Assembly: GCA_021030905.1 (NCBI GenBank)
Contig: JAGFMI010000006.1
Coordinates: forward strand, 1,550,001 to 1,614,000
Source: Pyrenula massariospora
Taxonomy: Eukaryota; Ascomycota; Eurotiomycetes; Pyrenulales; Pyrenulaceae
Reading direction: 5' to 3'
DNA: 64,000 nt
Shown here: positions 44,726 to 55,283 of the stretch, piece after piece
Position numbering within the stretch: position 1 is the first letter of the stretch
Layout of the letters: each line of letters opens with the position of its first letter
Translations under genes and position numbers: made by a program
The notes under the pieces: generated by a model
Seen by the model: the letters and a program-made list of their open reading frames with translations, nothing else
What the model was told of the DNA's origin: nothing
The model's database searches: none

Positions 44726-47392
44726 CAATCTTGCAATTTTGAAGCTTTCCAGCGTTTTAATGCTCGTTGGAAGTCTTAAAGTCATGTTGAAAGGTAACTA
44801 ATCATCATGATCGCTTGCTGGGCTGATATACTAAGACCGAGAAGGCGCTTAGGTTACTTCAGTGTTTTTCCTGCACCAACTGCCCAAAGGAGTGGCTGCT
44901 GAACCTATTTCTTAGTAGACCATGAGTCTTCACGCCGAAGCCTATAGTGGGTTGACCATCCTTCTGAAACGAATATTCTCAGATACTTAACCGCTTATTG
45001 CGAAACGAGGAAAGTCAGGCTAGTTTGGGACAAAGTTACGACATCCATGAAGCCGTACGGTGGCTCAGAATAAGCTCTCTCACGTGGCACATGATCCTCT
45101 CGTTGACCGTACAAAAGTACGGATGACCGATATCCACAAGTCCAAAACTCGACATGCGCCACCAGCATTCTTGTTTGCCGCTACTCTTCTCGCTAATTTT
45201 GATGAACTAAGAGAGCGAACGCACACTTACCTAGTATTTGAGGTACTTTATGTACGCAGTACTACTACTTATCCTCTTCATCAGCGCTATCTTCGCCATT
45301 ATCACTGCCTCTATTGACCCTCACTACCTACCGTCACTGCGCCACCCACCTTAGCCACGCCCCCCACTGGGGTCATCGTCGTTGTCTACGGCATACAGCT
45401 ATCTCGGTACCTGCACCTACGCAGCGCTAACCTATACTCCCTAGCTGTGGCACAGCATGAATATAGTGATCTGTTCTTGTTGCTATTGGCATAGAATAAT
45501 ACTAAGTCTGAAAGCCTAGCGTCGAGGGGATGGAGGAAGAGCAAAGCTCAACATATTGGATAATATAGTCAGTCTCTGGACCTGTGGAGCAGAGCAGGGA
45601 TAGCTACCTAGGATCCATGCTTACGCATGGGTCTTGAACATTAATTGTGCATCTATTCTGGGTCTATTTGGGTAATAGTGGGAAAGAGAATAGAGGTTAG
45701 GTGGAATAGGGGAAAGTCTCCGACGAGGTCATCATCACCCTCTCTGTTGAAATCCCTCCCGACGCTACTGTTTCAGATTCTTAGTACTATAGCATGTCAA
45801 TGGCAGCCAGGATGTCTACCTCGTATACATACTGTACCATCAGTGAGGTGGTACAGTCTTGTACAGCGAGGGCACAGACACTGATACAATGTATCTCAAC
45901 CTACCGCAGATCCCCCATAAGCCCTATACTTCGCCCTTGCCATCACCTTAATAAGTCCGAAATAGATATACAATCAAACGTCAAGACCCATAGAATAATA
46001 TAGACTCTAGAAAAATATCTTCGCCCTACCCTACGAATATAGAAGCGAAATTATCTTCCCTCAACCATAGGGCTCCCCACCACTCCAACCCAAGGATTCA
46101 ACCCTCAATATCCAATCCCCACACCACACCCAGCTCCTCACAACCGTACAACTTATCCATCCACTTCCATCCAAAGTCTTTGTCAGTGTCTCTGTCTCTA
46201 TCTCACGGAACCAACTTTCCCTCCGCCTAGCCACCACACCTATCCTCATCCCCGATACGCTCCACCCCCACCTTGACCAAATCCTCCATCACCACCACGC
46301 ATACCTCCTCCCTGCCCTATCCCTCTCTTTCCGAGAATCTGATCGGTGGCCCTATCCCCACCGCCGACCCCACCCGAAGAACCTCAAGCCCTCGTTCAAC
46401 ACCAAACACCAAACCCTCATACATCCAACTCCAGACAACAGCAATGGGAAAATTCCAAGTACCACACATATACTCTCTTCGCAATAGTCATGCAGGCGGC
46501 AACCGGAACAGAACAGCACAGTATAGAATGCCAAAACTATCAACATTCAAATTCTCTTGATCCTCCATGCCGCCCGCCCTCTTCCCAAGCTCTAATATAA
46601 CAAAGGGGTGGATGGGGCTGGACCTGTAAAATCCCAACACAGCCCACCAATCTCCCAATCTCCCAATCTCATGGGTTTATGGCCTATGTCAAATTCGAAC
46701 TCAAATTCAGGCTCACACTCCCTCGTAGAGCATTCCGCTGCGGTATGAAGCTCTTTGGAGATTGTGTGGAGGGAGTAGGATGGTATAGTGTAGTGCAATC
46801 GAACTGGACGGGGAGGGGGATTGCTGGGAGCTGGAAGCTGGGACGGGGCTAGCTGGGTAGTTGTTTGACTAGTTTTGTTCGTTGGGGTAAGGCGAGACGC
46901 AGGGAATGAGGGGGGAGAGGGAATATAAGGGGGAGGGGGCGGGGCCTAGATGGATTGGATTGGCTCATGGTGTGAAGGACTTGTAGAGTGTTGAAGTGAT
47001 TTGCGGTGGATTGGAGGATGGGGTATGGCCTAGGGAGGTAGAGGTAAGGGATTTTCGCGGTCCTTTGTATGGGTGGATGTATGTGTATATGCGTGATCTG
47101 AAGGCGCTATCTTGAATATAGAAAAACATCTTTTTCGAGGGCGGGGGCTCAATTCAGGGTTGACTGTAGGGAGCGTTTTTTTGTGGACACGGTTGAATGT
47201 CAAAGATAGATATATTGATAGATAGTTGCCCAAGATAAAATATAGATATGAACGTAAACCCGAAAGGGCAGACCAGCTGCCTTGCGCTGTATTGCATTAG
47301 TAATTGCCATGAAAAGAGATGGGAGGTAGGAAGGTACACTGCTTTCAACAGATGCCAATGTCAAGTAACAGGGAGAAAAGGGTAAGGTGGCG
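44726..47392. other. Sparse 2.7-kb region
   Basis: No supportable gene. The plus strand is pyrimidine-rich at 46040-46600 and purine-rich from 46740 to 47050; frames there are compositional. Short frames at 45060-45317 and 45645-45884 show no motif. Confidence 0.4.
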
Positions 47393-48130
47393 CTAGTTGC
47401 GGTTGCGACTGCTCAGTGCTTTTTTATTCTTCCTCGTAGTCTTTGACCAGGCGCCTATCCCAACTAAGATATCGCTCGATGGCGCGATGCCTGACGAGCT
47501 ATAACTATGTCCAGGTGTATGTTCATGCGTAGCAACAGATCCTGTACGAGAGTGATCTTGGTCCCGGTCTGCGTTCATACCGATGATTGCGTTATCTTCG
47601 ACTCCTTTACGGCGCGGAGATGCGTCTGTTGATCGAGGTTGGACGCTCATGCTTGACGGCGAGCCACCTGTCGGCGCGTTCGCCGCATGGTTTGCGGCTG
47701 CTACGGTCCTTCCGTTCTCACAGAATTTCTGAAGGTACACGCCCTTGACGCGCAAATCGCGCTTTTCGGTAAATTGCTGTAAGTTTGTGGTAAGCTGGGT
47801 CCGATCTGGATGTTTGTAAGCTGCGTATAGAGAGATCGGTTGGGGGGCTTGCGCGTCTGGGTCGGCATTTTCGCACGCGTCGAGGATATCTTTTGTGATA
47901 AAGTTAGGGTCAGTGTGAGCTGAGTGAAATGCGGTCTCTTTGGGGGGAGTTTTACTGAATGTAGAGGGTGTTGAGCTGCGGGTTAAGGGCGACGTTGATG
48001 GTGAATGGCACTCGGCGGTTGTTGAATGAAAAAACATGTCGCCGGCAAATCGAACCAAGCCTCTTTTTATTTCGTGTCCTCGACTTTGGGTGGTACGATG
48101 CGTGATGAACCAGGGGAAGACAACAAACAT
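47393..48130 (-). CDS. Hypothetical protein, 245 residues
   Basis: One uninterrupted minus frame from an ATG at 48130, with another in-frame ATG near 48040. The middle reads like folded protein (DPNFITKDILDACENAD, QPISLYAAYKHPDRTQL, RVKGVYLQKFCENGRT). The ends are Ser/Thr/Pro-rich and polar. No signal peptide, membrane helix or family match is seen. It stands alone in a sparse region, and flanking introns or extra exons were not found. Confidence 0.4.
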   Translation of the reverse strand: MFVVFPWFITHRTTQSRGHEIKRGLVRFAGDMFFHSTTAECHSPSTSPLTRSSTPSTFSKTPPKETAFHSAHTDPNFITKDILDACENADPDAQAPQPISLYAAYKHPDRTQLTTNLQQFTEKRDLRVKGVYLQKFCENGRTVAAANHAANAPTGGSPSSMSVQPRSTDASPRRKGVEDNAIIGMNADRDQDHSRTGSVATHEHTPGHSYSSSGIAPSSDILVGIGAWSKTTRKNKKALSSRNRN

Positions 48131-50033
48131 GCGCGTCCGTCAAGGGTGAGTTGTCACCGAAGCCTTGTGACCCTATGGAGGCGTTGGCCGATCGCCCCGG
48201 GCAGCATGATGGGGGGATGGAGGGCAGATCAGATATTCAACGGAAGGACACAGATTCGTGACCTTAGATTCTTAGCAGCCGCTGATAGTTCTAGATACTG
48301 GGTTCGTATGAAACAATACTGGTCCTCGACTTTCTGGTTTGGAAGATATACAAATCGCTCTGCTGCGTCAATGCACGGCGATTCCCGCATTAGAGGACTT
48401 TTCAAAGGGCATTACCCGGGCGGCGTCAACAGTCGCCAGATTCGGAAGAAATTCCGGTGAGGAAGCAGCCCTATTCGTCGCTTGATCCTGGTGCTCCTCC
48501 ATCCGCCTATTGCCACCATCGTCAGAATGTTACGTTCGCCCTACGTTGCCCATGCACCAGTGGAGATAGAGGCTGTGGGAGAACATGGAGTTGCTAGACA
48601 CTGTAGAGGAGTACATAGAAAAATCAAGTACCGGGGCCGCACTTGGTCTGTTTCGGTGATTGTTGTCCTAGTCCGGAATATCCGCAGGTGGTCACCGATT
48701 ACGGCGCACACCCACCGCAGCTTTGAGCATAGAGGAACTCCTTAGAGCCTAGGTCTAGCAGATGAAAATGCTTAGATTAGTAGGCAAACCTAAATACTTA
48801 AAAACAGATCTAGTGACTCTCGAAAGTTAGGGACCCTTCAAAAACGAGGGAATACTAAATATCGACGACCGTAGCCGCGCCACGATGTGGCTTCGACGTA
48901 TCTGGTCCGTGGTTATAATGGCGAACCCCGTGGCTGGACGTGAATGGTTACGTGGTTGCATTCTGCAGCGACATGGGAACTGATCTTATTTCTGCTTCTC
49001 ATTGGTTTAATGCTTTTGTCACCAAAGGGCTTATGGGTGGTCGCGGTAGGCTGCGATGTGTTGAGGTTCCCACAGGTGTCACGGAGCGCCTCCTAGGCAA
49101 CGGGGCGAAACCCTTCTGGCCAACCGCTAGGCAACTGACCAGCCACGCCATTATGCTGAGCATGGAAGGCGAGACATGTAAACAGCAGAGAAAGTTTGCT
49201 AAAATTCATTGCTTTGATGAAAGATTTCGTTTTGACCAAAACTGCTTGTGTCGAAAATTCTTGTTTATCGAAAGATCCGCAGCTAGTCGACAATGCAAGA
49301 CGTTCAAATTTTGATGGCTCCTAACCAGCCTTCTTGAGAGAATCACCTCAAATCTAATGATCGCTCACGAGGATGCTCAATCATCTGGGTACACGTTTAC
49401 CACGAGTTTCGATCCGCTCCGAGGTCAAGAATCGAGAAAGTTACGTCCTAGAGGAATTTGGTAGGCCTTCTCCAAGAAGGATCACCCATTCGGTACAGAG
49501 AAAAATCTCATCGCAGCCTTGTTATGGGTTACGATGAATTTCCCTGCAGGCTATTGACTGAATACGAAGGCAATTCGTTTCACACTGCCTTAGCGACCGA
49601 TCGCCCGAAATTAAGTCCTTCGTTCTTTAATAGCTCCAGATCCCGATGTGGCAGCGGCCAAATCTTCTAGCATCTGAACGAGCGAAACGGAGACCGGCTA
49701 TGCACAACCTGGCGAGAGCTTCAGATCATGCAATCATCATTCGAATCCTGATTGAGTGGAGTATTTCCGCAGAAAAGATGCATCGTTTACGCGAGGAGAT
49801 AAGCAAAAATATATATACCTGGCGTCGAAGCACTGGTTGACGCTGCTGGTCGAATACGTGTCTAATATATCGATCGAGATATACGTAAACACATTTCCGG
49901 GACAAGTCTTAGACCGAAGGCACTTTTTTTGAGCTTTCTGGTGGTGCGATCACAGGTCCCGAGTCTCGACTTCTACAAACACTGTCCAGCAGGCTGCAAG
50001 AACGGAACGCTGGGGACATAGAGAGCGGAATGG
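48131..50033. other. Sparse 1.9-kb region
   Basis: Short frames only, for example 48940-49314 and 49458-49670 on the plus strand, without recognisable motifs. No gene called. Confidence 0.4.
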
Positions 50034-52113
50034 TTAGACCAAGATGATTTCTTGCTGGCCAATGCCTTCAAACATGCCCGGATCGTGGCTTACACCAAAT
50101 ATGCCTGCCCGCCGGAAAACCATCTCTTTGCCTTGACACGCTCTTCGTCGCTCAACAAGTGCGAGGCCATAATGATGCCAAGTGTTGAAGGACTCGCCTC
50201 CGACCACCTGCAGGCAGCAAAAGCCGGCCTTCAGCTCTTCGATTGTCTCCGTGGTATCAGGAAAAACAAATAGCTTGCCATGGGAACCGACTTGGAGGCG
50301 ACCGAACTTTGTCCCGGTCTGGATTGCATGGCTGTATTCTTTATTGGTGCTGTCATGGTGGAGCTTGCGATGGATGTCTTGAACCAGGGTACTGTTGGAG
50401 CCTTCCCAAACCTCTGAGGGACCATACCATCTCAAGCGTCCTCGAATCTTGAGCTTATTTGCTTGTTGTACTTGACCTCTAAAGCCATTAGTTCTTATGT
50501 GCATAGTCTCAAGAAGCTCGAGCCGCTGTGACATTCGATACTGCGCCACAGGCCACAACTGGCAGGGGCCATCAACAACGGCCCATGACCATGAAGGTGC
50601 CCGATAAAGCTTTCGGCGTGGTTTGAGGGGCGATAATACGTCGGACTGGACACGGAAGGTGCTTCCAACATACCAGAGGAGGCTCTCGGCGAAGAAGTCC
50701 TTCCACAGACCGGTGATATAAGTGAGCCGCAAGACTTCTCCCATGTACTCGGCAGTGCCGCTGATTGCAGATAGCTTGTCTGCAGGGTCCGTTAGCTGTC
50801 TACTTGTATAGTCATTGAGAATTAAATCCCAGAATTGCACGATCTCATTCGACCGAGCACTATCCTTTGACGGGAGTTCTAGGATTCGCGGAAGCTGAGT
50901 ATCCGGATGGATATCGTCCAGGCCACCATCGAAACAATCCTTCTCGGCACAATGCCATCTTAGTTGCCTGTTGGAAAAGGTCAAATGTCTTGGTGACAAG
51001 ATCCGCTCTTGTAAGGCCCAGGCTCGCTGGTTAAGGGGTTGATCCCAATGATTGTAGTACTGAAGCTCTCTGCACTTGAGCGATCCAACTCGACCATCTG
51101 GGCACCAAAAAGGCAGATCTGAGAAAGTTGGCGGTGGCGGATCCGGTCGCATATTCAAGAAGCCCTCATTCGCACCTTTCGAGGTTTCTGCAATGATGGT
51201 AACGTAGGCGTTACGGAAGATGTGTCCCATCCTGGCGATCTCTGTTCTCTTATCTATTTCGTCATCCTGGATAATGCAGAGTGAGTCGATCCAAAGGAAC
51301 TGCAAGCCAAGACCAAGTGTCACGTTGACCGCGTGTTGAAGAGTTTGTGGTAGAGAAGCTGAGGCGAACCCTTTTTGCCGCTCTTCAATGTTTCTACTAG
51401 TGGTGGCCTTTTCCTGGGGACCGCCCCAACAGTAGCTCAAAGCAGCGTAATCAAAGTTTGGATGGTGTGGGACGATGACTATATTTTGCACACTTGCAGC
51501 AGTTACCAGAAGCACCCGTGAAGGGCGAATGGATGTCATCGAGAACTTGCAGACAGCATGGTGAGAACAGTCATCAAGCCACTGTCTCGCTTTGAGAAAG
51601 GTAGACATAGAGGACACATTTGGATTTATCTCTCTCGCAAGGATGAAGTCAGCGGCAGGATCCCCTGACTCCCAGGGATTAGTACAAGCGAAAACGATTA
51701 AAGGCAAGGTCTCTACCCGGTAGTGCATAAGGATGAAAGCGTACACTTTCGGGAAATTGAACAATCTCGAGTAGTTGGAGGTTACGATTTGGCTGGTCAT
51801 TGATCGTCATCGCTTTCTGGTCTGTTCGAATTGCTATTGGAAGTCCGGCTCCAAAGGCTTCAGTCCTTTCCGGCCATTTCTGCTGAACGAAAGCGCAGAG
51901 CTCGCATTTTCCATCATTCGCTTTCAATTTCTCCGTGGAAAAGAAGAATAAGACCTCATAGTCTAACATGGCCTGGCGTGGACAAGCATTGACACCTTTT
52001 ATCCGTTTCAGACCTTCAAGGCAGTCGCGGCAGAACGGCTTCTTTGCCGCCTTGTCTGGTTTTGGCCCGTGCCATAAAAGTGTGACGCGGTCTTTCAGAC
52101 CCATGCAGGGCAT
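50034..52113 (-). CDS. HET-domain protein (heterokaryon incompatibility type), second copy type
   Basis: Exons 51717-52113 and 50034-51664 flank a 52-bp intron with a TACTAATC branch-like signal and give 675 residues. The N-terminus has two cysteine pairs (FCRDCLEGL and CELCAF), common before HET domains. The domain starts at DYAALSYCWGGPQ and continues through LGLQFLWIDSLCIIQDD, an EIARMGHIFRNAYVTIIAE block and RAWALQERILSPRHLTF. The C-terminal part has no recognised repeat or NTPase. It differs from the HET gene at 26251 in domain spacing and flanks, so the two are not recent duplicates. It lies about 11 kb from hetC. Confidence 0.93.
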
Positions 52114-52470
52114 ATGAGATGCGAGACGTGTGAAAAAGATGGCAAGTAGAAATGGATAGTATGGTAGAAGTTGAGATGGAGAAGTTGAGCGTTCTCTATT
52201 GGCTGGACAGAACTGGTTAGGCTTAAAAGTTCACCGCAATACTTGTCATTCCAAGTCAACTATCAACATCTCTTTCCAGAACAGAAATCATTGAGGCATC
52301 CATTTCAAGAGGTATAGGCGTAAATGGATGCTGCTATTGTCAGACTGTCAGGCATCAAGCCCGGGTCAGGTAATCCGCATCTACCTCCTTATCTAATGCA
52401 ATATCCAGGACGAGTAGTAAGGTTCTATTTTCTCTAGTACTTTCGGTAGCTCTTCGATAACTCCTTGATC
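52114..52470. other. Short intergenic gap
   Basis: 357 bp between two minus-strand genes. It should hold the promoter of the HET gene and the terminator of the next. Nothing else seen. Confidence 0.4.
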
Positions 52471-53373
52471 TCATCTATTCATCGCCGTGGCCGCTTCCAC
52501 GTATCGTCTTTTCTCCGTCTTCCATTTCTCTTCCATCTCCCTCCATAGATTCACATCTACGATGCGTTTCCAGACCCGGATCAGCCTTCCAGAACCCTCC
52601 GCTTGCAGAAAATCTTTGAGTTTCGCATACCTAGCCACCTCAACCTCAAATCTATTCATAGATTCTTCGATTTCCCTCATCACCTTGCTCCTCACCTCAG
52701 TTTTCATCCTCTTCCTCAGCTTCTTGACCACCTTGTGTGTATCGTTCTTTGACCTCCAGCCCCTCAATGCTATCCTGAACTCCGCCCAATTCCTCTCCAA
52801 GCCTTCTGCAGCGCGACCTCTTGATAGCCTTTGCTCGAATGTTTTATATAGCGCGAGGGTTGCATCATTTGCTCCTGCCGGGTCCCAATACGGTGGCATT
52901 GGCTTGTGGGGCTGTGGAGACCGTGGCCTCGGAATGTGGCGACGCATGCATCTCATCCCAAATCTGTCAAAATAGTCTTGCAGGTTCCTTCGAGATCTTG
53001 CAAGAGTCTCCTTCGGCGAGAGTGATCCTTGTGGAGTTCGCTTCTGCCGAGGAGGACATGGCCCGAGAATAGATTCGACTTTGAGCGGGGCAACGTGTCT
53101 CGTTTCAGAGTCTACAGCAGAGCATATAGGATTTCGAGCTGGAGATCCTGCTGATCCGTCCGCTGATCCTTTGGAATTCATTACTCTGCCGATGGAGCAT
53201 GGTGGGACCAAGGATGATGCCGTTAAGGTGGATGACACGGAAGATGACCTGGATGCAGTCGAAGTGGATGACGCCGAAGGTGGACCAAACGCAGTCGAAT
53301 TGAACGACGTTGAAGATGCACTTGATGAAGACGAAATGGAGGAGATTGAACTAATTCGCCTCTTTCCAGGCAT
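52471..53373 (-). CDS. Basic hypothetical protein with Ser-rich N-terminus
   Basis: 300 residues in one exon. Residues 1-60 are Ser/Thr-rich low complexity. Residues from about 120 on are charged and helical (LARSRRNLQDYFDRFG, then KKLRKRMKTEVRSKVMREIEE and WREMEEKWKTEKRRY), probably with coiled-coil character. No known domain. A 105-codon acidic frame on the opposite strand (53081-53398) overlaps the Ser-rich part. I prefer the minus frame because its C-terminal two thirds reads as folded protein. Confidence 0.6.
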   Translation of the reverse strand: MPGKRRISSISSISSSSSASSTSFNSTAFGPPSASSTSTASRSSSVSSTLTASSLVPPCSIGRVMNSKGSADGSAGSPARNPICSAVDSETRHVAPLKVESILGPCPPRQKRTPQGSLSPKETLARSRRNLQDYFDRFGMRCMRRHIPRPRSPQPHKPMPPYWDPAGANDATLALYKTFEQRLSRGRAAEGLERNWAEFRIALRGWRSKNDTHKVVKKLRKRMKTEVRSKVMREIEESMNRFEVEVARYAKLKDFLQAEGSGRLIRVWKRIVDVNLWREMEEKWKTEKRRYVEAATAMNR

Positions 53374-54155
53374 GCCGCTGGATTGGCCAGTAGATTGAGA
53401 GACCGTAGATTATTAAAGAGGTACCCAACGAACGCAAATGAGAGCTATAGTCTCACTGATAGATGTGAAAAAAGTCGGTGACCAAGGGCCATATGCTTGG
53501 TAAACAAGTAGCGCATCGGCCACAATAGAGTACAGCCCGGATGCTCGGTGAGTTGATCGGTGACCGACCATATGGATGTTAAGATCACTGATTCTCGTTC
53601 TAGTTGCCTTAGGTGACCGGAATGGTGATGTTGTGACGTGAACGAGAATTTTTCGCTGCGGAAGGAGCACTGGTGAACGGGTGAGAAGCGGTTGTTCTTT
53701 GTCAACGTCCATGGAAATACTTCAAACTTTTAGAAGAATGGAGCTTAGCTTTGATTCGTCGAAGGTGGGAAACAGATGTGCAGATGATTGATGGTTGAAC
53801 AGAATCTATCCAGGGCATCTGATTTAAGCAAGAGAGCACGTTCGACCTGCCAGTGGGGAGCTAGTAGTGGCAATAGGGTTGGAGATTAAAGTTAATGTCG
53901 CGTTGACTTTTCTTGGAATTGGAATACAGACCGATTTTCGACCCTAGCCTCGAGTAGTCGAAGGTCTACCTGCGCCTGTTCTATGCATCGTGCTGGGTAT
54001 AACATGTAGACTCCGATCCTGAGGGAAAACAAACCAGGTCGTTTTCAAGCCTTCATACCTTCATACCTTCGTCCTTTCATATCGTCATACGGTGGTGCTA
54101 ATCAGATTCGCTGGCTCGCCTTGAAACAGAAAGAATTTGATCGCCACACATGTCA
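53374..54155. other. Intergenic gap downstream of APC10
   Basis: 782 bp. A plus-strand simple repeat of CTTCATACCTT type lies at 54046-54075. Minus frames at 53413-53712 are short and motif-free. Confidence 0.4.
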
Positions 54156-55283
54156 TTACCTAATTTCTGGCTCTCCCATCCAGTCCGCTTCCTCTATTCC
54201 AACGACGACCTTCTCTTCCGTCTGCTCGTCCGAGAATGGCTCGCCTTTTGCTCGGCCGTACACAACCCTCTTCCGACCATCATTTTTGATCGTCCCTGTC
54301 CTATCATCTTTCGCAAAAACCTGAAAGCCGCGTACATGTGTGTCTTTCCCGTTCTGGTGATTTTCGCAGATCCGGACTTGAACAACCATTGCTTTCAAAA
54401 TATCTCCGCCAGATGATACCAGGTCAAGTTCTTTCCGCTCTTCGTCGCTAGAGAAATCGTCAATACTAGGCACTTCTTCGCCTGGTCGATTAACGTCAAT
54501 GCCTGTTTCATGAATAAAGGCGTTGAGCTTGCGTTGCTTGATTTGCCTGCGCTTTTGCGCTGTCATCTTCTTTGGTGGCGGACTTGTCTTCGGAGGTGGC
54601 GTGGCTCGACCTCCTACCCCGGCAAGTGGAATGTCGATCCAACCTTTCAAGTCTTTGATACCTCCTTCCTCATCTTGATCCGTTTCTGGCGCTTCCCAGT
54701 TCCCAAATTCGACAAGAGCGTTCTCCGACATGCCCGCAAAGAAGCTGATTTTGGTGGGTGTATATGACTCGTCTAGGCTGTAGTCTAGGTAGATCCTCAT
54801 CTTCACTATGCTCACCAACTTGAAGAAGTGTAAGGTGAGAGTGTGAGGTTGTGGTCCGTCGGATTGCCAGAAGTAAGACGTTGACGGATTTTTAAGCTGA
54901 GCAAGGCCACAGCCTGGTTTGCTGGAGGAGAGAGTCCACGTAGCTAGGCCACCTATTTCCCGCAATCCCATCAATGCCGTTCTATCCTCCATCTCTTGTA
55001 AAGCCAAGGCTGAAAGATCTCCCTCAGATTGTAGGTCTTCGTCATTCTCAACCATGGAGGAATCAGCGACTGGGGTTGAGTGATTTCCAGTAAAATTCGG
55101 CTGCCTGAGCTGGCCATTCTGGCGAGGTACGTGTGAAGGTGTGGTGACAAACGGAGCGTGAGGAGGGGTTTGAAGCATGAAGGGAGGAATTGGACCGGTG
55201 ATCGGGTTACGACCATGAGCAGCTGTACGGGTAGGCGTGGCAATCGCCTCGCTGGCTTGATTGCGGCCTGTGATGCGAGGCAT
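54156..55283 (-). CDS. APC10: Anaphase-promoting complex subunit 10 (DOC domain)
   Basis: APC10/Doc1 helps the APC/C ubiquitin ligase bind D-box substrates and increases processivity in mitosis. One exon gives 375 residues from the ATG at 55283; upstream the frame opens only at a TTG. A Pro-rich N-terminus of about 120 residues precedes the DOC jelly-roll: LATWTLSSSKPGCGLAQL, YFWQSDGPQPH, IYLDYSLDESYTPTKIS and, after an insert of about 75 residues, VRICENHQNGKDTHVRGFQVF. The basic, Pro/Lys-rich insert (RATPPPKTSPPPKK) and acidic segment between strands are fungal extras. The C-terminal tail after the DOC domain has no clear Ile-Arg ending except the final EIR, which resembles the IR tail used to dock on APC/C TPR subunits. 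Confidence 0.93.
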   Translation of the reverse strand: MPRITGRNQASEAIATPTRTAAHGRNPITGPIPPFMLQTPPHAPFVTTPSHVPRQNGQLRQPNFTGNHSTPVADSSMVENDEDLQSEGDLSALALQEMEDRTALMGLREIGGLATWTLSSSKPGCGLAQLKNPSTSYFWQSDGPQPHTLTLHFFKLVSIVKMRIYLDYSLDESYTPTKISFFAGMSENALVEFGNWEAPETDQDEEGGIKDLKGWIDIPLAGVGGRATPPPKTSPPPKKMTAQKRRQIKQRKLNAFIHETGIDVNRPGEEVPSIDDFSSDEERKELDLVSSGGDILKAMVVQVRICENHQNGKDTHVRGFQVFAKDDRTGTIKNDGRKRVVYGRAKGEPFSDEQTEEKVVVGIEEADWMGEPEIR

